Source: Megaustenia siamemsis
Lineage: Eukaryota > Mollusca > Gastropoda > Stylommatophora > Ariophantidae
Direction of reading: 5' to 3'
Length of the DNA: 64,000 nt
Assembly: GCA_032433765.1 (NCBI GenBank)
Contig: JAVIAB010000124.1
Coordinates: forward strand, 71,473,746 to 71,537,745
The translations under genes and the position numbers were made by a program. The notes below the pieces were generated by a model. It ran no database searches and was not told the origin of the DNA. It was given only the letters and a program-made list of their open reading frames with translations. Shown piece by piece: positions 1-11,309 of this stretch. Positions within the stretch are counted from its first letter, which is position 1. Every line of letters begins with the position of its first letter.

Positions 1-40
1 CCCGATCCATTGGTTGCCCGTCCTCAACGACAGCGCAGCA
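1..40 (-). mobile_element. Edge fragment of RNase H LINE
   Basis: The first 40 bases match the segment of the RNase H LINE family seen at about 11585-11625 and 37806-37848 (shared words CCCGATCCA and GACAGCGCA). Similarity stops abruptly after position 40. Confidence 0.55.
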
Positions 41-364
41 TGAATATGTTTAATTGTAATGATGACGAAAAGTATCAGCAATAAATATGTTACGTTACTT
101 TTACAGAAGTGTTTATTCGGTCACTTCGCAAAACAGAATTAAAGAAAAGAATTTTAATGCCACTAGATGAGCAGAGTGAGATATGATTGTGGTAAAAATT
201 TAGATGAAAATAAATAAAAGGAAAACTATCGTCACACGCAAGAAACAAAAATTATCAAGGGATCTTGAGCGAAGCGAAGTCTTAGTTGATTTTAATGACT
301 AGGATCTACCTTATCAACAAGGGGAATAATACAAATAGGAAAGATTAAAAGGGCCCTGATTATA
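41..364. other. Unassigned AT-rich sequence
   Basis: No open frame, exon or recognised repeat was found. The sequence is AT-rich and of low complexity in places. Confidence 0.5.
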
Positions 365-2888
365 TTCATCATCATAAAGTACTGGGCCTGCTGGCGTAGG
401 TGATCATGTCTCTCCACAACTTTCGATCACGACAGTTATTTATCATCACAGTTGTGATGATAAATTCTCTTAAGCTGTTTTCCTCAGCCTCTTAAGCAGT
501 CATTCTCTTAAGCTGTCTGGTATTTTTTCTTTTTGCTTCCCTCTATCTCTTCGTCCTTCAATTTTCCTAGTTGTTACAATATATTCCAGCTGTTCTCTTC
601 TCATTAAATCGCCAAAAATTGATGATTGTTTCTTCCTAATATTGGAAATTAGCTCTCTTTTTGTTTTAACCTCTTTCAGAACGTTTTCATTACTCTTCTT
701 AGCTGTCAATCGTATTCCCAATATTCTCCTGTAAAACCACATTTCTACAGACTTCAGTGATTTTCTTGTCTGTTGTCCTACTGTCCATGATTCACATCCA
801 TAACCAGTTAAGACTGGCTCTAAATAACATTTAAGAACTCTTTTTCTTGTTTATGTTGTCAAAAATGGATTGCATAGTATCTTCCTCATTTTTTAGAAAG
901 CTGCTTTTGTCTGAGCCATTCTGCATTTCACCTCTTTTGTACATCTTCCGTCTGAGGTTAACAAATTTCCCAAATATTTAAATTCATTTACCTGTTTTAA
1001 TATTGTTCCACTTGTCTTTATTTTGCACTGAGGTGATGTCTTTTTCTATGTTGTTACCATTACTTCTGTCTTTTTGCTATTAAGACTGAGTCCTTTATTT
1101 TTGCTTTCTTTCACTATAATGACATTTCTTGTAACTCATTTTCACTCTTAGCGATTAAGACTGTATCATCAACATACCTTAGATTATTTATATTATGACC
1201 TCCAATTATTATTCTAGGCATGCCCCTTATTGATCTTAAAATAATCTCACTATAAATATTAAATAAATCTGGTGACAGCACACAACCTTGCCTAACACCC
1301 TATTTTATTTGTTGAAACATTCCCAATTGGTTTCCAGTTCTTGTGGCCGCTGTTTGTTGCCAGTACATGTTCTTTATTATTCTTAGATCTTTGCTTTCTA
1401 TGTTTATGCCTTCTAAAATTGTGATTATTTCTTGGTGCTTTACTTTTGTCAAATGCTTTGGTATAATCTATGAAACATAGGTATAGATCTGTTTTCACCT
1501 CTATGGCTCTTCCTACTAAAGATCATATGATGCATATGGCATTGCTTGTTCCTTTATTTGTAACAAAACCACACTGTTCATCACTAATTTCTGGACTTAT
1601 TTGGTTTCGCACTCTTCGCATGATGATTCTTAGTAATATCTTAGTCATGTGACTCATAAGGCTTATTGTGCGATGATCATCGCATTCAATCGCACGAAAT
1701 TTCTTTGGTAGGGCTATGAATATTGATCTGAGCATGTCGTCTGGTATATATCTGCTGTTGTAGATATCATTCAATATTTTTGTTATTATTCCTATTCCAA
1801 AATCACCCATGGCTTCAATCCCTTCTTTAGTTATATTATCTGGTCCAGGTGTTTCCTGCTTTCATATTGTGCTAGGCGCCTTCCACTTCTTCTTTGAGTA
1901 TTTCTGATCCTTCTCCGTTATCCTTAATATTTACTTCCGTTCGTTCATCATTATAAAGATCTTTAATGTATTCTCTCCATCGTTCCCTTATGCTTTCTTG
2001 TTAATCAACAGCTTTCCTTCCTTTGATCTTAAACATCCATTTTTTTTAATTGCGTTTTTCTTCCTGTTAATTCTTCAATTTGTTTGTATATATCTTTGGC
2101 ATCTCCTTTTTGTTGCATCCCAGTTTTAGCCATGCTTTTTTTTTTTTTTTGCTTCATTGCATTTTATTACAATTTCTTTATTTAATCAGAGATTATACTC
2201 ATCTTTCTTTTCTTTATTTCTTCTTATTGTATCCATTAGCTGCAAAATGTCAATTGTCTTCCATTTCTTTCTTGGATTTGTCATCACTGGTCGTATGAAC
2301 TCTTTTGATGTTTGTTGCATTGATTATTTTAGCATTTCCCACTGTTCATCAATGCTTTGTATCTTCTCTATTGCATTGTACGGTTCTGAATTGTGATTTT
2401 ATATTTGTCTTGCAACTTCTTGTCTGATTTGAGTAAATCTAAATTTAACTTGATGTTAACTGAGGCTCGTTTTGTTGCTTTTAATTTTACTCTAAGCTTT
2501 CCTACAAGTGGTACATGATCACTATTGCAATCTGCCCCTGGTCTAGTTTTCACACACACCAGACTGTTTCTAAATCTATTGCTTATCATTATGTAATCAA
2601 TTTGATTACGTGCGTTGTCTCCTGGGCTTTTCCATGCCCACAGACGTCTTGGATGTTGATTAAACCATGTTTTTCCTATCATAATGTTGTGTGTTCTTGC
2701 CAGGACAATAAGTTTGTCACTTCTTTCATTCCTCTCGCCTAAGCCATAATGACTAACTACTTCCTCAACTCTTTCCTTTCCTACTTTTGCGTTAAGATCC
2801 CCTAAAACTATAGTGTTCGCATGTTGTTTGCATTCATGAAGAGTCTTATTTAACTCGTTGTAAAATGTATTAATTGTTTCTTCTATAC

Positions 2889-5514
2889 CAGGGATGGCCA
2901 ATTAGATGCCCGCGGGTCACAAGTGGCCCACGACATCCTTTTTTTGGCCCGCGGCGGATAAAAAATAAAATCAGGTTGCATTGAGCAAAATGTCCTGGGT
3001 AAAATTGATTAAAAATTTGTTACATTAACTTCTACCGTTGAGAAAGTAACTCAAATAATCCCTAGTAGTAGTTAGTTTGACGTCGCCTTCACGTTATTCC
3101 CGACCCATCCTTTTTTCCGTTTGATCATCCTGCGACCGACTTAAACAAAGGAAGAAGCCGACGAATAGTTCTAGAGCCGACTCTCGGTTCGGCGAGTTCA
3201 AACAGTTTACGACAAGAAATACTGTCAGTCACCCAACTCCTCCACCCCAACACATTCACCTCACAATTATTTTACTTTCAGTTTCTTTCTCTCCAAACCT
3301 CTTTATCATCAGTAAAAATTATATATCCGATCTGATCATTCTGATTTTGTCGAGTTACAGTGAACAGTTCAATTTTAACAGGAAACAGTGCTATTGTTGT
3401 AATCTGTGTTTTCATTGTATGTTGCTTCGGTCGTGGTATAATATGAGCAATAAACGTCAATTAAATGAAAAAAAAAAACAGATTTTTTCATGAGAAATGG
3501 GAACATGATTTTTATTTATCAAACAATAAGGATAGCAAACCGCAATGCCTTGTGTGTATGCAAGTGTTGTCTGTAAATAAAGAGTATAATCTTAAACGGC
3601 ATTACACACAGCACCACGCCGCTAAATACAAGGACTACATTGGTACAATACGTTCTACACTTGTGTGCGATTTGAAGAAAAAGGTTAGTGCTCAGAAATC
3701 TGTTTTTACTACATTAACAACAAAACAAACAAGTTCCTTAATGGCATCGTTTGTTGTAAGCGCAGGGATAGCGAAATATAAAAAAATCATTATGTGACGG
3801 TGACTTCGTGAAGCGTTGTTCTATTAACATGGCGCGTGCATTTGGGGAAGAAAAAATTGCCAGTCATTTTGAGGGCGTTCCACTATCAAAACAGACAGTC
3901 ACTAGAAGGGTTGAGGAAATAAGTTCTCATATATCTAGTAAATTAAAGAGTGTCGTTACAAATTCCGCTTACTTTTCTCTGGTTTTGGATGAATCTACTG
4001 ACATATCAGACACAGCACAACTTTTAATTTTCACAAGGACTGTTTCAAAAGACTTTATTATCAATGAAGAGCTACTAGCTTTAGATTCATTGCATACGAC
4101 CAAAGGTCAAAACATTTATAACTCAGTTATGAAAGTTGTTAACGGTATCGGTGACATGAACAGACTCTCAGCAATAGTGACAGATGGCGCTAAGTCAATG
4201 TGTGGTACTCAAACAGGTCTAGTTGGATTATTAAGGAAAGCTGGAATCCATTGCCCAGCATTGCACTGCATTATACACCAGGAGGCGCTGTGTGACAAGA
4301 TTCTAGACGTGGAGGATGTTATGAAAACTGTAATAAAGTGTGGGAATTTAATAAAAGGCGGGAATCGGTCTTTGACACACCGAAAGTTTATACATTTTCT
4401 ATCAGAAGTTGAGGCGGAATATGGCGATTTGGTGCTCCACACACAAGTACGCTGGCTAAGCAGAGGGAATTGTTTGAGGCGGTTTTTTGCTTTGAGAAAC
4501 GAGATAAAGCAGTTTTTAGAGAAACATGATACCAACAAAGAACTGATCAGAAAAATTTCTGATCCACATTTTAACAGCGTATTGGCCTTTTTAACTGATA
4601 TCACCCGGCACATGAATGAACTCAACGTGAAGCTACAGGGACTTTCCCAAATAGTCTCAGATTTGGTAGGACACCTAGATGGATTTATAAGTAAACTAAA
4701 AGTTTTTAGATTTACCCTGGCCAAAGAAAACTTCATTCATTTTCCTTTGTGTAAAGAATTGATTGAGGAGCGCAGTGACACTGATTTCAGATTTTCTGTA
4801 TTAATGTTAGACAAACTACTGGAGCAATTCAATGAACGATTTTCTGACTTCAGCGGTGTACGACCAGAACTGGCATTGTTTAACAACCCTACGAAGTGTG
4901 ACATTTTCCAACAACATGGCACTTTTCAGTTGGAGTTATGTAACCTCCAAAGTGACCCCTTTTTCCAATCAAGGATGGAGATAGGAGTTGACTTTTGGAA
5001 ACTTGTGCCACAGGAAAAATATCCCGCATTGAGTGATTTCAGTTTGAAAATTACTTCTATGTTCGGAAGCACATGTGTGAATGCGCTTTTTCAACAATGA
5101 AGGAGATTAAATCGCCCCACAAAGAAACCGACTCACAGATGGCCACCTTCAGGATTTATTACGAATATCATCATCATCTTTACACATTGACTTTGATGAA
5201 CTTGCTGCTGCACATGAACGTCCACATTGTTCTCATTAAGGTTTGTTACATGTCAACTTTAAAATGGCCTAACTAAAACATGTTTGTTAAACAATATAAA
5301 TAGCAAATTTTATTCATTTGTTTTAATCAACTAGGCATTTTAAGTTTGTTGCAACAAAATGTTTTATGTAAGCAAATAATGCCGATAAATAACAAAAATA
5401 TTACCTTAAAACAAATGCCAAGTTTATTTGTATTGATGTTGTTATGTGTGTGGCCCGCCACAAAAAAAATAATAAAAAAGTGACCCGCCATTTGAAAGAA
5501 ATTGACCATCACTG
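2889..5514 (+). mobile_element. hAT-superfamily DNA transposon with TIRs and 8-bp target duplication
   Basis: The element starts CAGGGATGGCCAATTAG and ends in the inverted complement of CAGTGATGGTCAATTTC, so the terminal inverted repeats match at most positions. It is flanked by TTCTATAC (2881-2888) and TTCTAGAC (5515-5522), a 7/8 match to the 8-bp target duplication typical of hAT. Size is 2626 bp. It carries a broken transposase gene and sits inside the endonuclease of the LINE at 365-5640. Non-coding TIR-proximal regions include GC-rich GGCCCGCGG and GTGGCCCGCC words resembling Charlie-type ends. Confidence 0.88.
3465..5250 (+). pseudogene. hAT transposase (GTF2IRD2/ZBED-like), frameshifted
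   Basis: The N-terminal piece (3465-3797) holds a BED-type zinc finger with CLVCMQVLS and LKRHYTQHH. After a frameshift near 3795, a 430-codon piece (3808-5100) carries the catalytic core: YFSLVLDESTDISDTAQLL with the first acidic residue, AIVTDGAKSMCG with the second, and CPALHCIIHQEALC. The C-terminal dimerisation segment begins CECAFSTMKEIKSPH near 5080 in another frame, with one more frameshift near 5120. The family inserts by cut-and-paste and dimerises through that tail. At least three lesions make it inactive. Domesticated relatives such as GTF2IRD2 exist, but here the TIRs and target duplication show a plain transposon. Confidence 0.87.
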
Positions 5515-5627
5515 TTCTAGACTGTCTGCTGTTGGTGCATAAACTTGTGTAAGATTTATATCTATTGTCGAATGAGGGTTTTCCATTGGAATCCCCATTC
5601 CCCCCCCCCCTTTCTATTATTGTGGCG

Positions 5628-5846
5628 ATTCATGATTGTACAAAGAAACTTACGATGGTAGTTTTCTGTTGCCTTCCGTCGATTTGTTTACGGTTTGCTC
5701 CGATAGCCTTTGACTAAAAAGTCTCACCCACATGGCAGTGGGAATGTTTTAATTCGAGGGACCCACCCCCCCTCCCTTAGCCTTTTACTCTCTCGAGCAT
5801 ACCTGCAAGGTAGCAGGACAGCCGCAGGTTGTACTGTTTACTGCAT
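5628..5846 (-). repeat. 210-bp repeat joined to truncated LINE 5' end, copy 1
   Basis: This segment is closely similar to 42004-42206. Shared words are GCGATTCATGATTGTACAAA, GTTTTCTGTTGCCTTCCGTC and GTCTCACCCACA. On the minus strand it looks like a LINE 5' leader, with a GACGGAAGGCAACAGAAAAC word. It directly abuts the 5' side of a truncated alpha LINE, as does the other copy. Confidence 0.7.
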
Positions 5847-6239
5847 TCAGTAGCAGGTAAAATTACCTGATCCGACACTGATTATATTAGTGCCTGTATA
5901 AACAAACAATCATCTTTTTCAATGGACCTTTAGTTCATTAGAGCGTGCACCAACGTATTTAACACCCACAATTTAAACATAGTGCCACGACAAGAAGGGA
6001 AACGAAAAAAAAACCAAGTAGCCGTGATACTCGGATCGGAAGAAAGAAATAGACATGTAAAGTTTGTCACATCAGTCACGGGATTGGACGGGAGATAACA
6101 GATGAGATAACAAGATAGTGGAATTAGGTGTGAAACAATCAAGCGTGACACATAAAATAACTAGAGATAAATGTGGAGTGTTAAAGCAAGTGAACCAAAC
6201 AGACTTTCCTCAGTATATCTCACGATAAGTGAGGCGTAA
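5847..6239. other. Unassigned intronic sequence
   Basis: No exon or recognised element was found. Short open stretches exist but have no recognisable motif. Confidence 0.4.
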
Positions 6240-6835
6240 TGGGGGATTATCAAGATATGTGGTACCGACCCAGAAAATCGCTTGAGGGGATCACGTCAGC
6301 CGGTGGGGAGGGGGGGGGGGCAAAACAAGAGCAGGGGAGGGAAAACGGGAGAGGAAAGGGGGGAAAGGAGGCGAGATTGGAGTGCAAGAAGGAAAGGAGG
6401 GATGAATTGGGGTTATGAGAGGGGTTATCTGAGAGACAGGAATACATTGACGCCCCATGGGGAGTTGAAGTGTGATGCTATTGGGGTTATGAGAGGGGTT
6501 ATCTGAGAGACAGGAATACATTGACGCCCCATGGAGAGTTGAAGTGTGATGCTATTGGGGTTATGAGAGGGGTTATCTGAGAGACAGGAATACATTGACG
6601 CCCCATGGTGAGTTGAAGTGTGATGCTATTGGGGTGCCCGCATTTGGAGTGATGTCATACAGTTGTTCCACCGACAGACGTTCTGATTCGCCTGTGTAGG
6701 TCAACTTACAACGCTTACACATGATAGCATAGATTATGTTCCGCGATGTACAAGTGAATCCCTCTCTGATCTCAAAAGGACCATTAGGGAAGAGAACCGT
6801 ATCTGTCGGAGGACGTGGTTGCAGGTTTTGCATAG
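6240..6835 (-). mobile_element. Penelope-like element 3' part (GIY-YIG region)
   Basis: The minus strand encodes EGFTCTSRNIIYAIMCKRC, then KLTYTGESERL and AGTPIASHFNSPWG. This is the pattern of the C-terminal GIY-YIG endonuclease of Penelope-like retroelements (Y-x-G-E-T/S-x-R and the HFNSP word). Downstream, the minus strand has an untranslated tail that ends in GATAATCCCCCATTACGCC. A closely similar tail occurs at about 9200-9490 on the plus strand. The coding end is followed by a 74-bp triplication. It is a short 5'-truncated relic. Confidence 0.7.
6409..6630. repeat. 74-bp tandem repeat, three copies
   Basis: Three head-to-tail copies start at 6409, 6483 and 6557, each beginning GGGGTTATGAGAGGGGTTAT. 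They differ by single bases such as CCATGGGGAG, CCATGGAGAG and CCATGGTGAG. The unit includes the end of the Penelope-like coding region (HFNSPWG), so the element was internally triplicated. Confidence 0.9.
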
Positions 6836-6949
6836 ATTACGATTGTAAAAAGTATTTCCATCGATATCACAATAACTGTGACACCATCATCAATGGTATA
6901 AATTTAGACATGTAACATGAGTAGTCCTGTTTATAAATGAATAATTTAC

Positions 6950-7069
6950 CAATTAAATTGCAATGTTTTCCATCTCCTGTATATCCAACATCACACTGAC
7001 AGAGATAAGAATTCCTGACTTTGCCATACACACATTTAGCATTTCTGTCGCATTCAGTACACTCAGTGG
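6950..7069 (-). CDS. Nidogen-like gene, EGF module exon 4
   Basis: Acceptor TTCCTACAG|CC, preceded by a good pyrimidine tract, and donor TAATTG|GTAAAT bound a 120-bp exon (40 codons, phase 1-1). It encodes TECTECDRNAKCVYGKV followed by YLCQCDVGYTGDGKHC, a clear nidogen-type EGF module. It is the last exon I can support before the left edge. The gene must continue because the donor is intact and no stop is reached inside the exon. No exon was found in 1-6949. Confidence 0.85.
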
Positions 7070-7823
7070 CTGTAGGAAAATAAAACAAATAGAAACTAAT
7101 CAAATCAGAGCAAAAGTCACACATCTTTGGAATTTGTTCCTATATTATTAGCAAATAATTAGAAACGAATTCATTGAAATTTTATATACAAAATTAATCA
7201 GACTAATTGTATTTAAAATTCTAAAATACAATACCACAGCGTTAGACAAGTGTTACAAGAGATAATGGAAAGAAACGTTTGCTGCTGGAGTAGCATCAGT
7301 GTTAAAACTTATTACAAAAGAATAAATGAAATTATTTGGACGTGTTACTGGATCACCACCAGATATCACCTATAATAGAGCCTCAACACTCAGAAACAAC
7401 AGGAAGAGGAGAAAAACTAGACTCTGAAGCCAATAGATTAATAAATGAATATATAATAGATCAATTAAGACAATAATAATAGATAGAACATATCCTGATA
7501 AACACTATTCAGGAGACACCACTACAGAGGGCATTGACCCCAACACTCTATTTTCGCTTAACGTTGAAAGGCAACAGAAGCAGAGGGAAAGTCAATAGGA
7601 CAATTAGCTTGTAATCGACATGCCATCCTTATTGCATATCGAATATGTCCGTATTTGATCTTTGTAATTGTCCCCCTTAGTACCCATCAAGTCGTCAATG
7701 TGCAGTCAATAAAGACCCCGGTAGTGTATTGGTTCACTTGTTAAACTATCCATTCGGGCACCTCGGGAGAATTAGACAGTAAACATCCACCTAAAATAAA
7801 CAATAATTATATATACATACACA

Positions 7824-7868
<45 letters not shown>

Positions 7869-7929
7869 GCACACAAATAAGTTAAAGAAAAAACAGGAGG
7901 GCAAACACAACCAAACACTGGTTATTGTT
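7070..7929. other. Intronic sequence with (AT)n tract
   Basis: Upstream intron of EGF exon 4. It holds a pure (AT)n run at about 7827-7856 next to an (AC)n run. The part at 7300-7600 has open stretches with purine-rich bias but no motif I recognise. Confidence 0.5.
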
Positions 7930-8945
7930 ATTGAGTCATTAATGGGTTATCATCATTGCACTCCGAACATGTTCATATGTGCTCAGATTCTCTAGTCATA
8001 GTGTCCCCCATTGCCAGCGACTGACGACTCCAGTTCTATGCTGGTTGATATGTCCTCTTATGCGCACACTAAGTATGTCGTTTCTGGCTGTGCCCATCTT
8101 AACTCCCATCTCTTTCACCCGAAGGAGTGACGTGACTCATGTTTGTCGAAGTCCTGTGTCTTTCCCACATTTCAGAGGGTATTGATGATGTTCGCTTAGT
8201 CCATTGGTTAACCGTCTTCGGCGACAGCACACCCAGCCCACCTGTCCGCTCTTTCATCGCCCAATACTCTGGCATGTCCAAGGACGTAGACATAGGTGAC
8301 TATGCATATCATTGACTTCTGCAATTACTCTACCCACTGCCTGCGAACAGAGCCCGCCTCCACTTTTCTTATCATGCTCATCGAATCACTTAGTATACAG
8401 ATATGGGTGTAGTCTTGTGACTCCAACCAGATGAATGTCTTGGTCATTGCAATTGACTTCATCGTCATACTACTCGTCGTCATAACGTACATACCGATGT
8501 CTTCTGAGACTGTTCTGTGTGCAGAGCATGCTGCAAATGCCTATGCGCTCCTTTGGTGTTGTATTACAGATTTACCCATAAAGATGACTGCATCTCCCTT
8601 GTTGAGGGTATCCCTGATGAAGGCGTTGACCTCCGCATTGACAATGACTGGATTCTGTCCCCTGCATTTTCTATCGAGTGTGACAATACATGAGAATGTG
8701 ACCCTGACTGATGTAGGCACCCGTATCCACTCCTAGCCAGTGCTGATATTGGTAATCCCACAGACCTGTTTGATAACATCTTGTGCGTGGCATATCCATG
8801 ATTTGCCTCTTTTTAGTCTCTCATCTTTACCTGTGTTGAGCTGTTAGTGCAATGGATGCTCTCCTTCTGCACTTATCTTCAGGTATGCTCGTGCCCTTTT
8901 CGTGTTGGAAAATCACGAATATACCTCATAGTTACACAGGAAGTG
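7930..8945 (-). mobile_element. RNase H LINE, decayed 3' part
   Basis: The minus strand reads through remnants of the RNase H domain and C-terminal tail shared with the better copies at 11310-12330 and 37545-38400. The 3' end (GGGTTATCATCATTGCACTCCG on the plus strand is the family signature, preceded by GTTATTGTTATTGAG) is at about 7930. Several stops interrupt the frame. The 5' boundary near 8945 abuts a Penelope-like relic. Confidence 0.7.
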
Positions 8946-9709
8946 TCTCACGTGAACCCTGTGATAATGCATATCGCATTAGCGATGTAAGATGACCTAT
9001 ATAGACCAAACAGGACGACATCTCTGAGAAAGATGCTGGGCACCTCTGTATGACATCACTCGAGATGCAGGCACCCCAATAGCATCTAACTTCAACTCTA
9101 AGGGCCAACAGGGTAAGGCAGATGTCTAAGTTTCAGATCTGTTGTCATGTTCTTATGGCAGCCACAGCCGATTCACTTGAGAGAATCGTCTGATCACCAG
9201 TATGGTTGCCTCACCCCACGAGGCATCAATGTACCACTTTCCCACGGGTAATCTATTACTTGTCTCTCTTTTCCTCCCACCTTTCTCGCTCCCGCTCTCA
9301 CGTTTCCTTTCCTTCTTTCACTCCTATCTTCGTTCCGTTCTTGCCTCTCACCTCTTCTTTCTTCCTTTTCCTGCTCCAGTTCCTGTTTTGGTCCCCTACA
9401 CCCTGATGTGATCTCCCAAGGCGAGATTCAGGGGCTATATTATTATATCACATTGTACCACCAGTTCTCGATAATCCCCTATTACGCCACATTAACGCCA
9501 TGTTAGCTGGAGTAGAGTCTGGGTTTGTTTGCTTGTTTTCACTCCATATATACACTTTCCTATCTTTACCTGTGTTACGCTTGACTGCATCTCATGTGAC
9601 GTTTTTCCTAACCACCTCTCCCCCGCAAACCTTCCCTTCCTTCGTCCCATTTGATTCACAATCATCTACTCGCTGGGATATTTTGGATCCTGTCTCAGTT
9701 AATTTTCGC

Positions 9710-9715
<6 letters not shown>

Positions 9716-9774
<59 letters not shown>
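9716..9774. repeat. (AT)n microsatellite
   Basis: About 29 uninterrupted AT units inside the Penelope-like remnant. Confidence 0.97.
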
Positions 9775-9776
<2 letters not shown>

Positions 9777-9951
9777 AGCTTACTAATATTACTAATTTTC
9801 ACATATTATTTATTTGTATTCACCGATTTGTAGCACATCTCTATTTCATCTCTTATCTCTCTGTTTATTCTCCTTGATTTACCTTTTCGCTCATTCTAGT
9901 TGTAGTAGAATTAACTTCATTTCGTTGTTCATTTGTGTTGTTATCTTTTTT

Positions 9952-9979
9952 CTGAGGAAGTCCTCATGTAGGTCGAAAC
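9952..9979 (+). ncRNA. Candidate degenerate hammerhead ribozyme core
   Basis: CTGAGGA fits the CUGANGA box and GAAAC follows after a short GTCC...GGTC arm pair that has one mismatch and an extra A. Penelope-like elements are known to carry hammerhead motifs in their flanks. No clear stems I and III with a cleavable GUH were found, so it is probably inactive or only a remnant. Confidence 0.35.
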
Positions 9980-10089
9980 TTCAGTATTTTGTTGTTCCTT
10001 TATTGTAAAGCTGTCACCATACCTCGTAGAGGTGTACGCTTCACCCCACTACTTAACTTCTTAAACGCTGGCTGTTTAAAATCAAAGAA

Positions 10090-10745
10090 ACGAAAAGTGA
10101 TCGTGATCAAAGATGCATAAAGGAGAGAAAGATGGTCAGAATAAGATAAGGAGATCTATTATGATGTGCGGCCAGAAGTTAATATTGAAAATAGTGGGGA
10201 GGGGCGGCAAATAATCACAGAAGTAGAGAATTGCCTAGACAGCATGAAATTAGAAAAATCGCTCGAACCAGATAATATAAGAAAGGAGTAGATTTCTGAG
10301 AATTTGAAAAAAGAAATAATTGCAATGTTGTTGAATAACATCTACAACAGAGGATATGTACTTATAACAGCTATATTCATAGCTCTACCAAAGAGACATG
10401 GTGCGATGGCAATTTGAGATGACCATAAGTCTTGATGAATCACATAGCTAAGATATTAATATATTATTAAGAACCATCTTGCAAAGAATGATAGTCAAAA
10501 TAGAAATAGAAATTAGAGACGAACAGTGTGAATTTGTTGAAGGTACGAATAACGTAAAATACATAATACTATCAGTAGAAAATGCCAGAAAATACTAATA
10601 GATTTAAACTTATGTTGTGTAGACCACACCAATGCCTCGGATAAAGTAAAAGCGTCAATAAATATTTTAGAAAAAATAAATGTTGCAGCAAAAAAAAAAT
10701 CAAGAATAATAGAGTAAAGAACATGTTATGACAAACACAATAACT
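10090..10745 (+). mobile_element. LINE reverse transcriptase fragment, heavily decayed
   Basis: The plus strand retains the alpha-family RT order: NNIYNRGYVL, TAIFIALPKRHGA, RDEQCEFVEG and a V-D-H-T-N-A-S-D-K-V remnant of the FIDYTKAFDKVK block. Stops and frameshifts occur throughout, and there is no 3' tail. Confidence 0.6.
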
Positions 10746-10914
10746 GATCACAAAAATAATATTATCAATTGTAAATCATGTACAGACTTGTAAAATTCTA
10801 ACAACTGAAAGTATTTATGCATCTGCTACTGCATTATGCAATTCCTGAAATAGTGATGCAACAGTGAACAGATCATTTATTTTAAAAAATATGCTTTAAA
10901 ATGTATAGACTCAC

Positions 10915-11046
10915 TAGTTAGTTCACATGATGATGTGCCATCACCGCTATACTCATCATTGCACTCACAGTAGTATCGCTGAAGTATGTTGTCATATACA
11001 CAATGAGCATTTTCAGCACAAATGTTTGCTTCATTGCAGCTGACTT
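10915..11046 (-). CDS. Nidogen-like gene, EGF module exon 3
   Basis: Acceptor CAATTGTCAG|AA and donor ACTA|GTGAGT (perfect consensus) give 132 bp, phase 1-1. The module reads VSCNEANICAENAHCVYDN, then YYCECNDEYSGDGTSSC, with six cysteines in EGF spacing and the (E)YSGDG ending. One extra residue sits before the last cysteine compared with its sisters. It lies about 4.6 kb downstream of the previous exon on the minus strand, between a decayed LINE and an RNase H LINE. Confidence 0.85.
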
Positions 11047-11309
11047 CTGACAATTGTTCAACACGGATACGCATTTATTAGTCTATAATGTTTAACTTGT
11101 GATAATAACAATATTAAAAAATATACATTAAACATTTTTTACACACTCCAAAAATTAAGTCGCATACAATTTGTATATTTATAAAACAACAATATGTAAT
11201 TATGAAAGTCTGAGAATTTTGAACTGAAATTCAATCATCTTCTACAATGTTGTTTTACTACTAACAAACAAGTCTTATGTCTCGTTTTAGCTCGTGAAAT
11301 TTATCTAAT

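Larger units (their letters stand above)
365..5640 (-). mobile_element. LINE family alpha (RTE-like), split by a hAT transposon
   Basis: This is a decayed non-LTR retrotransposon on the minus strand. The endonuclease portion at 2380-2880 shows LGDLNAKVG, the NQIDYI motif and CNSDHVPL, the expected apurinic-type endonuclease blocks. Reverse transcriptase pieces follow at 1523-1810 (FIALPKKFRAIECDDHRTIS, MRRVRNQISPEISDEQCGF) and 1160-1500. The C-terminal RRILGIRLTAKKSNENVLKE and LMRREQLEYIVTTRKIEGRR stretch lies at 500-770. The 3' end at about 365 is the family tail with CTCTCCACAACTTTCGATC (on the plus strand). The endonuclease continues across the hAT insert at 5523-5600 (INLTQVYAPTADS). It has stops and frameshifts and is not active. 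The clade assignment to RTE-like is tentative. Confidence 0.8.
8946..10010 (+). mobile_element. Penelope-like element remnant with tail
   Basis: The plus strand at about 8984-9125 encodes CKMTYIDQTGRHL, then YDITRDAGTPIASNFNS, a decayed GIY-YIG region. It is related to the copy at 6573-6833. The following pyrimidine-rich tail (9240-9480) matches the other copy's tail, including GATAATCCCCTATTACGCC. The sequence then passes an (AT)n tract (9716-9774) and ends near 10010 after CTGAGGAAGTCCTCATGTAG, a hammerhead-like motif expected in Penelope-like elements. Confidence 0.62.

Noticed and set aside
3465..5100. A domesticated GTF2IRD2/ZBED-like host gene
   Set aside because: The frame is broken and the locus has TIRs and a target duplication, so it is a transposon copy.
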